Both the position numbers and the translations under genes were made by a program. A DNA stretch of 64,000 nt from Polyodon spathula. Its lineage: Eukaryota; Chordata; Actinopteri; Acipenseriformes; Polyodontidae. The notes below the pieces were generated by a model. That model was not told the DNA's origin. It searched no databases and saw nothing but the letters and a program-made list of their open reading frames with translations. Below, piece after piece: positions 1 through 9,173 of the stretch. Where the stretch lies: contig NC_054548.1 in NCBI RefSeq assembly GCF_017654505.1, positions 25,941,969 to 26,005,968 on the forward strand. The letters are read 5' to 3'. How positions within the stretch are numbered: the first letter of the stretch is position 1; each line of letters begins with the position of its first letter.

Positions 1-384
1 CGAGCCTGACAAGCGCTGAATAAACGGACCGCTAAGGGTTCATTTCTGCATCATCCCAGCTGCTACCCCTTAAAACCGACATTGTTTTGATCTACTACAC
101 TCGACCTAGTAGGGAAGTGGTTTGAGCTACGTCATTGCACTGACGTGTTAAGGCCGGCCCAGGGCCTGTGTTGGGTTCATTCATGCAGATAGGCCGGCCC
201 TGAGGCGGCATTTCCTACTTTAGGTCGCATCAAAAAGCTGGTCTAAATTTCACCCGGCCCAGAAACCGGCCTAAACCGCGAGTGTGAACGGGGTGTAACT
301 GGTTCAACTGAGTAACTGAGAGATTGGTTGAAATGAAAACCAGCAGCCACAGTAGCTCTCCAGGACCAGGGTTGGAGACCCCTG
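1..384. mobile_element. hAT-type non-autonomous element, one end (cut by window edge)
   Basis: The right end reads inward as CAGGGGTCTCCAACCCTGG and is followed at 385-392 by ATCTAGAT. That matches the nTCTAGAn eight-base target-site preference of many vertebrate hAT elements. The terminal 60 bases resemble the ends at 21,853 and 29,147 (shared CTGGTCCTGG and GGTTTTCATT-type blocks). Bases 1-300 are GC-richer than what follows, with two GGCCGGCCC blocks, and may be the element interior. No coding sequence is seen. The other end lies outside the window, so the left limit is unknown. Confidence 0.5.
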
Positions 385-392
385 ATCTAGAT

Positions 393-1887
393 AAAAGCAA
401 ATATCTGTTTGAGCTCTGTCAACTATTTTGACCCATTAGTCTCAGAATGGGTAAGTAGGGCTGTTCTTTATGTAGGAACTTGGCTTAATGCCATGTCATA
501 GTATGGGTGACATCTCAACTGGAATTAATAAATCTAATGGGATTCACTAGAGCCACATGTCCATGCCATGTCCATATGTCGAGATAAACTGTAAGGATAT
601 TTATTGGTTGAACAAATATGAATGTGTGAACCCAGAGACCCAGAAATTACTTGATTTGCTTTTTATGACTGCTATAACTTGTTAGTAACACATTAAAAAC
701 ATACCCAAACTACTTCACTTTACCAGCTCATATTACATTTTCATTGTTCACAGATGGATTTGTCATTAAATGAAACCACAATCAGTATGCTGTTTAAGTT
801 TAACATTTTGAGTTTTTAGGATGGAATGAAAAACAAAACAAAAATAGGAAACCAAATAACAAGAATGATAAGTAGGTGAGAGAATTATTCGATTTTTTTA
901 CATCCTATTCATTTGAATTCTAAGGGTTTTCTTGTCTTCAGCTGTTGAGCAATGATCCAGCATGTAGTCTTTTGAACAGATTGCAATTTCCTTGTATTGT
1001 ATTTTAATGCAATAAAGAATAAAGACCACTATTGGTCATGTTCTTACAAAATTAGAACAATAAATCATTCTCTATGCACAAGGTTAAAAGCGGATGCACA
1101 TGTACTCGTTTTACAGTAAAATCAGGTATGTTACAAGATCGAACTCCTTTTCCACAGTTAAAAGTTAATTGAATGTTACTGTGCGCTATATACAAACAAT
1201 GACCCAATTGATTTATTTCTGTATTGGGGAGTGTCAGTTATTATTGTTTTAATTATGGAGATCAAAAATGGTCATATCTGCTCCTGCTGCTACTTTCCTG
1301 AGCTGCTCAAAGACAGTTCATTTTAGGTCATGCTGTGTGGATGTAAGCCCTTTCTAAGCGTAATCACATGCATTGCTCAGCAGTGTATTAACCCTTTAGA
1401 TGTATCTGATTAGCAGTGCTGCTGTAAAAATGGCAGTATAAATGACACATTTTCTTGAGAATAATGAATCTTGCTACAAGGTGATCGGTGGCAGGCACTT
1501 CCTTCTATCATATAGGGCTGGAGGTCATTTTCTAGCTCTGACTGTCAATTATTTAAGCTCACCATTTGGAAATGAAGAACAGTGCCGTTCCCATTTATGA
1601 GGAGTGATGAGTCTGCTTTGTTTAAGTGCACAGCTGTTAAAAGAGCATACATATTGAATGATTACTTTGTAATAAACCTTTAAGTTACCTATTAAAAAAC
1701 ATGACCTGCACTTCATGCTGTACTGCTTTTTTTTTCTCCAGACAGCCTGAACAGTATGCAGTAGGATTAATCCTTTAGAATGAACAATGAACTCTGACCA
1801 TTTACATTCCTTGCAATTAACCAGCTAAAGATACAAATCGACAACTCAGTCACATTCAATGCAGGTTAATGCTCCTCTTATATTTGG
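393..1887. other. unassigned AT-rich DNA
   Basis: No open frame longer than about 60 codons, no RNA gene and no recognisable repeat was seen. It is the flank into which the Gmr1-like element inserted. Confidence 0.5.
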
Positions 1888-1892
1888 GGTAC

Positions 1893-2554
1893 TGTGGCAA
1901 AGTGGTTGGTAAGGGGAACAGGTGTAGCGGTGATGCGATGCAGGAGTGATGAACAGTGATTCAGTGAACAAGTGTTTATTTGTGCTGTTTCCAGGTCTGG
2001 CGACCATCAAATAATAAATCCCCGGCAGTACACAACAATGTGTAAAACGCGGGGATGGTGAACACAGTACAGTCACCAGTCCTGGGTGATATTAAAACGT
2101 GCAGGTGCTCTGTGCAGTGGTGCTCCGGATAGTGCTTTACGTGGCGACAGCTCCGGAGGTGTGAGTTAACTGTCTAGTGGTGCGAAAAAGACAGACAATT
2201 ATAAACAAACAAAGACAACACACAACACGCAATACACTCTGAGATCTCCTCTCTCAGTCCTTCTCTCCTCACGTTACCCAAACGAAGGAAAAGATCAGCG
2301 TTACCCTGGCCCCTATATGTAATCCCGCATGATATCTAGGTAAACGGTTGCAGCTGCCTTATTACTTGCAGCTGCCTCTCGTTTACCTTTCAAATCAATA
2401 CGGTCTTACATCTCCCTTCTTTCCAGGCTGACCCACTTCCCTGACCCGGAAACGAACTGTCAGGCCAGCCCTTCCAGATACTTCTCCTCTCGTTCTTTAG
2501 CGCCCTCACAGGTCGGAAGGAAGATTCATCACCAGAACTCATGTTTCCGTCACA
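1893..2554 (-). repeat. 3' LTR of the Gmr1-like element
   Basis: This 662-bp copy aligns over its length with 6997-7682. On the minus strand it begins TGTGACGGAAAC and ends TTTGCCACA. A polyadenylation signal AATAAA (minus) lies at 1975-1980 and a TATA-like CATATAGGGG (minus) near 2312-2325. A short purine-rich stretch (minus, GGTGGGATA) abuts it at 2555-2563 and could be the polypurine tract. Confidence 0.93.
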
Positions 2555-3340
2555 TATCCCACCGCTCTGAGTGGAGCCAAAGGAACACTCGGCTAAATCT
2601 ACCTTCCCCATTACTCCCCCCTCCCGGGAAAAATAATCTGCATTTTGGTGGTCTTTCCCCGCACGGTGTACCATGTGGTACATGAAGGGCTGCAATGCCA
2701 GATACCACCGAGTTATCCGGGCATTGCTGTCCTTCATTGTGCTTAACCACTTGAGTGGGGCGTGGTCTGTGACCAGATCAAATGAGTGTCCCAGCAGGAA
2801 GTATCGTAAAGAGTGAGTAGCCCATTTAATGGCCAAACACTCTTTTTCAACTACGGAGTAGTTACGTTCCTGAGGTAACATTTTTTTACTTAGGTACAAT
2901 ATCGGGTGCTCTACTCCAGCTACTTTTTTGGACAAGACTGTACCCAAACCTACATCAGATGAGTCGGTGTGGAGGATGAATCTCTTGGTGAAATCTGGAG
3001 TAATAAGAGTGGAGGCCTGGCAAAGTGTATGCTTAATAGTATCAAATGCCCCCTGACACTCAGATGACCATTTAATTAAATTTGGAGCACTCTTTTTTGT
3101 GAGGTCGACTAACGGGTTAACCACTGTGGCATACTAGGGGATGAAGCAGCGGTAATAACCGGCTAAGCCCAGTAGTGACCTCACCTGAGTCTTGGTTTTG
3201 GGGATCACTGCATCAACCAAAGCCTGGATTTTGGTGACTACAGGTCTCACCCTTCCATTCCCCATTAAGAATCCCAAATATTGAGTCTCTGTTTTGGCAA
3301 ACGCACATTTTCTCAAGTTAGCTGTCAGCCAGGCTGCCCT
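2390..3340 (-). pseudogene. pol: RT thumb/connection and RNase H part of Gmr1-like pol (broken)
   Basis: Reading downward from about 3340, the frame first shows the end of the reverse transcriptase (LRKCAFAKTETQYLGFLMG), then an RNase H domain. The RNase H motifs are LHTDSSDVGLG, VEKECLAIKWA, LVTDHAPLKWL and NADYFSR, which supply the expected acidic residues. An in-frame TAG at 3134-3136 separates the two parts. A one-base frame change near 3330-3345 disconnects both from the integrase/RT frame upstream. The frame runs into the 3' LTR and stops at 2390. RNase H cleaves the RNA of the RNA/DNA hybrid during reverse transcription. Lying last in pol, with no integrase after it, fits the Gmr1 gene order. 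Confidence 0.88.
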
Positions 3341-5469
3341 AGAGACTGAAGAACGGCTGCAACCCTAGCCAAATGCTCTCGCCAGGTGGAGCTGTATATC
3401 ACCACGTCATCAATATACGCTGCTGCATATTCATGATGTGGGCGTAAAACCTGGTCCATCAGTCTCTGAAAGGCAGCGGGCGCACCATGTAGCCCAAACG
3501 GCATGGTTTTAAAGTGGAACAGCCCTTCCGGTGTTGAAAATGCGATTTTCTCTCTGGAGCTACGGGTTAAAGGGATTTGCCAGTATCCTTTCATCAGGTC
3601 CAGAGTGGAAATAAACCTCGCTTTTCCCAGTCTGTCTAAAAGTTTGTCGACCCGAGGCATGGGATATGCATCAAACTTAGCGTTCGATGCAATAGCGTTC
3701 ACCTTTCTGAAATCCACGCAGAAGCGGTTGGTGCCGTCTTTCTTGGCCACTATGACAATCGGACTGCACCACTCGTTCCTGGAAGGTTCAATCACCCCAA
3801 GCTCGAGCATATCCCATACCTCTTTGCGAACGCCACTTCGTTGACTTTTCAGGATCCGGTACGATCTCTCTCGCACAGTGACACCTGGTGGAGAGATAAT
3901 GTCATATTCAACTAAGTTTGTCCTGCCGGGCACATCAGAAAAAACATCGCTGAACTCCTCAATAAGTTTCTGTAGCTCTCTTTGCTGATCCAGAGCCAAT
4001 TGTTCCCCCATTGCAATCACTCTGGTGCTCAGGGTCTCTGGACAGGGACCTAAATCATCCTCCATATCGTCTGGGGTGATAAATAAGACCTCCCTTGCCT
4101 GCCAGGGCTTTAACAAATTAACATGGTAAATTTCATGTTCATTCCGGCGATCGGGCTGTCTAATTTCATAATTTACTTTCCCTATAGCCCGAATCACCTC
4201 ATACGGCCCCTGCCATTTAGCACACAGTTTCGATTCAGATGAGGGAAGTAGCAGCATTACCTTGTCCCCTGGTCGAAAGGTTCGAATCCGTGCATTTTTG
4301 TTGTAATGCTGCTGTTGTCGGTGCTGAGCCGATCTGAGGTTGTCTTGGGCCAAACGACCGACCAAATCCAGGCGATCTCGTAGTAGGAGCACATACTTCA
4401 CTACATTTTTAGACGAGCCTTTGTGCTCCTCCCACCCCTCTCTCAGCAGGTCGAGAATGCCACGAGGCTGCCGGCCGTACAGGAGCTCAAAGGGGGAGAA
4501 CCCCGTTGAACTCTGTGGCACTTCTCTTACTGCAAAAAGTAGGTAGGGAAGAAGCGATGCCCAATGTTTCTGCTCCTGTGTTACGAATCGCCTCAGCATC
4601 GACTTTAAAGTCTGATTAAAGCGTTCAACCAAACCGTCCGATTGTGGACGATAAACAGACGTCCTGATGGGATGTATTTTCAATATTTTGTACACCTGCC
4701 GTAACGTATTGGACAAAAAATAGTTTCCGTGATCAGTCAAAATCTCCTTGGGGATCTCTACTCTAGCCATAATCTGCGCTAACTCGGTGGCTATTGCAGC
4801 TGCACTAGTGGACCTCAATGGAACTGCCTCTGGGTATCGCGTTGCATAATCCACCACTACTAATATATGCGTATACCCAGAGTCAGAAGGTAGCAAAGGG
4901 CCCATTATGTCCATTGCATTGTGCCCAAAAGGGGTGGAAATAATGGGCAGTGGGACCAAAGGGGCGGGGCACACTCGACCCGGCGCTACTCGCTGGCAGT
5001 CTGGGCATGTGGCTACATATCTCGACACATCAGTATGAAGACCGAGCCAATAGAATCGAGACAATATCCATTCCCTTGTCTTCTCGGCTCCGAGGTGCCC
5101 CGCAAAAGGGATATCATGCGCCAGCCTCATGACCTCGGTCCGACAAGACGGGGGAACCAATAATTGTGTTACAGGCTGTCCTGTGCCCGCGGCTAGGTTT
5201 ACCCTATACAGTAATCGCCCCTTGATACTGAAATGTGGATATACTAGCGCCCCAGTGCCATCAACACCCTTACCGTCAATGGACCAGACCTGCCCCCAAG
5301 CGTGCACCAGTGACGGGTCGTTATGTTGGCCCCACACTATATCCGCGTTTGAGTACCACAGGTCCGGTACATCGAGAGGGGCTGGACTAGCCTCTGTCCT
5401 AGTCGGTCCAGTAACCTCGCTCTCGGTCACACTGCGTTCCCACTCCCTTTGACTGGCATTTGTTACCAT
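3325..5469 (-). pseudogene. pol: integrase followed by reverse transcriptase (Gmr1-order pol)
   Basis: This 714-codon open stretch starts with the HHCC zinc-binding module (H118, H125, C155, C158). The integrase core follows with D187, D246 (ILTDHGNYF) and E282 (VERFNQTLK), 35 residues after D246 as in DD35E integrases. A GPY/F-type module (WQGPYEVI, about residue 420) comes next. The reverse transcriptase begins near residue 500 and has STLDLMKGYWQIPL (D624), PFGLHGAPAAFQ and YIDD (685-688), so the RT catalytic aspartates are intact. Integrase makes the cuts and joins for insertion; RT copies the RNA. Standard Ty3/gypsy elements have integrase after RNase H, so this order is diagnostic. The open stretch ends at a frame change, so the protein is truncated just past the RT palm. 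The first Met shown is not a natural start; pol is normally a polyprotein. Confidence 0.93.
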
Positions 5470-5502
5470 TACAGCACTCTCCCACCAGACCCCAGCCGTG
5501 TC

Positions 5503-5900
5503 TCAAAGATGCTCCCTCCTATTTCGCGATCTGTCTCTCCTTATTTGTTTTTCTAGGACGGAAAAGAGGGGAAAACATTTCAGGATGAAAAGGGAACACA
5601 TCACCAATTCGTTCTCTTTTTTTTTTCTGCCACGTTTACGTGTGGCTGAGACTGCCATTATTTGCATTAATTGTTTAAAGTTTGGCCCGTCTCGGCCCAG
5701 AATAACTGGGTGCGGCAACCTTTCCACCACCCCGACTACAAGGTGACGTTTTATCGGTCCTACCAATAAGTATACTTTTAATGTGGGGTATGTCGCCGTG
5801 TCTCCATGAATACAGGAGATGGCCACCTGACCTTGTGGCCGCCACGACACACCGCCCAAGAGAGCTGTCCTAATCAAGGTTTGCTCACACCGTGTCCACT
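5503..5900 (-). pseudogene. aspartic protease part of Gmr1-like pol (broken)
   Basis: The C-terminal half of a retroviral-type protease is visible as VERLPHPVILGRDGPNF, matching the ILGRD block near the end of this fold. The active-site region lies just upstream at 5888-5905, where a frame change falls directly after the Asp-Thr pair. The frame upstream then terminates at TGA 5885-5887. Downstream, an in-frame TGA at 5503-5505 separates the protease from the integrase, which is in the same frame. Such a protease would have cut the Gag-Pol polyprotein. This copy cannot make an active enzyme as it stands. A lysine/arginine-rich stretch follows the domain, of unknown role. Confidence 0.8.
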
Positions 5901-6127
5901 AATGCGTGGGTTTTCACATTTCCCAAAACAACGTCAATCAGACAGGGCCCCTCCCGACCTTTTTCCCCGTGCTTACCCGTTTCGGATGCCCAATTGCACG
6001 CTGCCACGTCACACTCCATGGCAGCGGGGCAGGACCTGGCACGGTGTCCCGGCTGGTTGCATGTGAAACAGAGAGGGAGGACAGAGTGCGCATAGGTTAC
6101 ATATCTGTCCCGCTGCTGGTAGGGCAA
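5885..6127 (-). pseudogene. gag: CCHC zinc knuckle (nucleocapsid) and protease N-terminus
   Basis: An 80-codon frame contains a single zinc knuckle, CFTCNQPGHRARSC (C20, C23, H28, C33; CX2CX4HX4C), of the kind that binds RNA in Gag. After a charged linker, LIDVVLGNVKTHALVDT resembles the start of a retroviral-type protease. The frame differs from the capsid frame upstream, and they overlap near 6100-6127. This could be decay, or the remains of programmed frameshifting; no classical slippery site was recognised. It terminates at 5885, inside the protease active-site region. Confidence 0.85.
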
Positions 6128-6975
6128 CAGGGCAGGGGCAACACCTCTACCCCAGCTGGGGGCAGACCTCTGTCTCCATGGGGGGAGGCAAGGGGGCCCA
6201 ACGGGGACGGCGGTCTGGGAGGTCTGGGTGCCGGGAACGAGGGTGGTGGTGGTGTTGGAGGAGAGGGAGGGAGAGGTTGGTGACTGTGAAGGGCAGGGTC
6301 TGACAATATCCCGACCCGGGCTGACGTCAGGGAGTCCTCAAAGTTTTCGGTCAGTTCGACCGCCTCCTCCAGGGTGTCGGGGTTGTGGCGCCGGATCCAC
6401 GCCTGAGTTTCGGCGCCGACCACATGGGAGAATTGTTCTACCACAATGGCTTCCCCCATCTGCTGCGCGGTCTTTTTATTGGGGGTCAGCCAATGGACCA
6501 TGTGGTCGCACAACCCCTCTGCGACCACCTTGGGGCGTGTCTCCGGGGCTCTCTGGAATTCCCGGAACCGCGCCCGATGAGTCTCCGCTGTAATGTTGAG
6601 GTGGCAGAGAATAGCCTGCTTGATCAGGTCGTAATCGGTGGCGTACTGGTCGCTCAGGGCTTGGTAAGCTGCCTGAGCCTCCCCAGTCAGGCAGGGTCCC
6701 ATCTGGCTCGCCCAGAACTCCCGTGGCCATCCTGCCGCGGTGGCCAGTCGCTCAAACGCCACCAAGAATGCCTCCGGGTCATCCTCCGCCATCATTTTCA
6801 TCGCCCTAGCCTTCGGGGGCGACATCGGTGATGTTACGGTAGGGGTTGTTACTGCCGCCATGGCCAGCCCTACCCGTTCAATGAGCGCCGTGTAGCGCTC
6901 CTCTCTCCTTCTCTTCTCTGCATCCCGTCTGCTCTCCAGCGCCTGCAGCAGCTCTGCCAGTGCGTTGCGATCCAT
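6097..6975 (-). pseudogene. gag: gag capsid with SCAN-like region, Gmr1-like
   Basis: The 292-codon frame starts at an ATG about 22 bases inside the 5' LTR, a typical gag position. Residues 13-35 are highly charged (SRRDAEKRRREERY) and may be helical. Residues 66-125 are capsid-like (PEAFLVAFERLATAAGW). Residues 130-215 follow the pattern of the vertebrate SCAN dimerisation domain: THRARFREF, LCDHMVHWLTP, VVEQFSHVV, AWIRRHNPDTLEEAVELTE. SCAN is known to derive from the capsid of Gmr1-like elements, so this agrees with the pol order. A proline-rich tail (residues 233-272) follows, then a frame change into the zinc-knuckle frame. Capsid would assemble the virus-like particle in the cytoplasm. 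Confidence 0.88.
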
Positions 6976-6996
6976 AATCCTGGATCTGACACCACG
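6976..6996 (-). promoter_or_regulatory. primer-binding site region
   Basis: Directly inside the 5' LTR the minus strand reads CGTGGTGTCAGATCCAGG. It carries the TGG that pairs with the CCA end of a tRNA primer, starting two bases from the LTR. I could not assign the tRNA. The zinc-knuckle element at 34.5-37.4 kb has a nearly identical sequence in the same place. Confidence 0.6.
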
Positions 6997-7682
6997 TGTG
7001 GCAAAGTGGTTAGTAAGGGGAACAGGTGTAGCGGTGATGCAATGCAGGAGTGATGAACAGACAACAGTGATTCAGTGAACAAATGTTTATTTGTGCTGTT
7101 TCCAGGTCTGGCGACCGTCAAATAATAAATCCCCGGCAGTAGACAACAATGTGTAAAGCGTGGGGATGGTGAACCTCACACACAAACAAAGGCACGATCA
7201 CCAGTCCTGGGTGATATTCCAACATGCAGGTGCTCTGTGCAGTGGTGCTCCGGATAGTGCTTTACGTGGCGACAGCTCCGGAGGTGTACGTTAACTGTCT
7301 AGTGGCGGGAAAAGACAGACAATTATAAACAAACAAAGACAACACACAACACGCAATACACCCTGAGCTCCTCTCTCAGTCCTTCTCTCCTCACGTTACC
7401 CAAACGAAGGAAAAGATCAGCGTTATCCTGGCCCCTATATGTAATCCGACATGATATCTAGGTAAACGGTTGCAGCTGCCTTATTACTTGCAGCTGCCTC
7501 TCGTTTACCTTTCAAATCAATACGGTCTTACAACAGAGTCGCGCTTCTTTCCAGGCTGACCCACTTCCCTGACTCGGAAACGAACTGTCAGGCCAGCCCT
7601 TCCAGATACTTCTCCTCTCGTTCTTTAGCACCCTCACAGGTCGGGAGGAAGATTCATCACCAGAACTCATGTTTCCGTCACA
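6997..7682 (-). repeat. 5' LTR of the Gmr1-like element
   Basis: This 686-bp partner of 1893-2554 begins TGTGACGGAAAC on the minus strand and ends TTTGCCACA. The size difference comes from a few small indels, for example near 7056-7062 and 7173-7190. It carries the same AATAAA (minus) and TATA-like sites as the other copy. GGTAC at 7683-7687 is the target-site duplication. Confidence 0.93.
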
Positions 7683-7875
7683 GGTACCCACAATCAATAC
7701 TTTTAAATATGAATCTCATGCAAACTCACTTCTGAAAACATATTAGAATATGATGATTTTGATGATATTATCCTTCAAGTTAGTCTAGTTTCTTGTAGTT
7801 TTACCTCAGAATTTCAATATGAATGCCTCTATTGACAATATATTGAAAAATATAGTTATCACAGTTTTATCACAA

Positions 7876-8048
7876 TGTAATGGCTGGCACTCTGGACTCT
7901 GAATCCAGAAATCCGAGTTTCCGTACTTCCATTGAGATGTGAAACTGAGGTCCTACGGTAAGTGAGTCTGCAGCAACAGTTGTGATGCATAGTTTACCCC
8001 CAAGTCTCTGTAAGTCGCTTTGGATAAAAATGACTAAATAATAATAAT
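7876..8048 (+). mobile_element. tRNA-derived SINE, fish type
   Basis: The head (GGCTGGCACTCTGGACTCTG, then AATCCAGAAATCCGAG) resembles a tRNA-like promoter. The tail CTGTAAGTCGCTTTGGATAA is the 3' end common to many fish SINEs and their partner LINEs. The body matches the SINE at 24,927. A short ATA run ends it. No target duplication was identified. Confidence 0.65.
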
Positions 8049-8518
8049 ACATACTATATAATATGAGAATTGGCAGGTGGTAGCCACTTCATCTTAAACA
8101 TTACATATCCATAAGTCATATTGCACACTACTGTGTCTAATTGTGCTTTATTTAATATTGGTTCAGTGCGTCAGAGAACAAAACTACTGTACATCGTGGA
8201 AAAGACCAGTGTAATAGCATTGACCTATTATTCTATCCACTCAATTTCCACAACCTGTGGTATAATAGAGCAGCACTACAGCAGAGTAATGTATTTCTCG
8301 CTCACTGTACTAGAGGGAACATGTAGGTGACCTCCAACCTTTTCCAGGACTTCATCTGGCATTAAAGCACTTTCATAAGCGATGCCTCTGTGTTGTTTTA
8401 TAGCCTTCAATAAATCTAAGATGCACCACAGTGAAAATCTGAATCTTCAGGATCTGCAAGTATTGGAACATAAAGTATTTAAAAATGTATTTAATATCTG
8501 TGTAGTTTAATATGATAT
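8049..8518. other. unassigned DNA
   Basis: AT-rich single-copy-looking sequence with no open frame of note and no recognised repeat. Confidence 0.4.
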
Positions 8519-8992
8519 AACCCTAAGCCTAACCCTAACTCTAACTCTAAACCTAACCTTAACTCTAAACCTAACTATACACCTAACCCAATCCCTAACC
8601 CTAACTCTAAACCTAACCCTAACCCTAACTCTAACTCTAAACCTAACCCTCACCCTATCCCTAACTCTAAACCTAACCCTAACCCTATTCCTAACTCTAA
8701 ACCTAACCCTCACCCTATCTATAACCCTAACCCTAACCTTAAACCTAACCCTAACCCTAAACCTATCCCCAACTTAACTCTAACCCTATCCCTAACCCAA
8801 TCCCTAACCCTAAACCTAACCCTAACTCTAAACCTAACCCTATTCCTAACTGTAAACCTAACCCTACCCCTAACTCTAAACCTAACCCTCACCCTCACCC
8901 TATCTATAACCCTAACCCTAACCCTAACCTTAAACCTAACCCTAATCCTATCCCTAACTCTAACTCTAACTCTAACCCTAACCCTAACCCTT
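8519..8992. repeat. degenerate telomere-like array (CCCTAA variants)
   Basis: About 470 bp of six-base units on the CCCTAA theme, with frequent CTCTAA, ACCTAA and CCTTAA variants. The six-base period keeps the minus strand open and yields long arginine/valine-rich meaningless frames. A larger block containing CACCCTATCTATAACC recurs about 180 bp apart (near 8711 and 8895), so the array also has higher-order structure. It is interstitial, with ordinary sequence on both sides. Confidence 0.85.
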
Positions 8993-9126
8993 TTTGGAAA
9001 CAATTGTGTACATACATAAATCATGCAAAAAGATTTACACATTAAGTACATTGTAACTACACATAAGTTACTATGTAACTACTATGTAAATGCACAGTAA
9101 TTATAGATACTTAATGTACAGTTTTA

Positions 9127-9172
<46 letters not shown>
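9127..9172. repeat. (AAT)n microsatellite
   Basis: About 15 uninterrupted AAT units. Confidence 0.95.

Positions 9173-9173
<1 letters not shown>

Larger units (their letters stand above)
1888..7687 (-). mobile_element. Ty3/gypsy LTR retrotransposon, Gmr1-like, full length but decayed
   Basis: Two LTRs (1893-2554 and 6997-7682) bound a 4.4-kb interior and both have TG...CA ends. The five bases GGTAC occur directly outside both (1888-1892 and 7683-7687), a perfect target-site duplication, so this is one complete insertion. The interior reads on the minus strand as gag with a SCAN-like capsid, CCHC zinc knuckle, protease, integrase, reverse transcriptase and RNase H. Integrase before reverse transcriptase is the order of the Gmr1 group of deuterostome Ty3/gypsy elements, first described in cod. 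At least two frame changes and two in-frame stops interrupt the coding region. The LTRs differ by roughly 20 substitutions and a few indels by eye, so insertion is not very recent. Confidence 0.93.

Noticed and set aside
3503..6831. Plus-strand frames across the Gmr1-like element
   Set aside because: They are antisense shadows of gag and pol and have no recognisable domain.
8507..9051. Long arginine/valine-rich frames on the minus strand
   Set aside because: They are the translation of six-base telomere-like repeats, which keep the frame open by chance.
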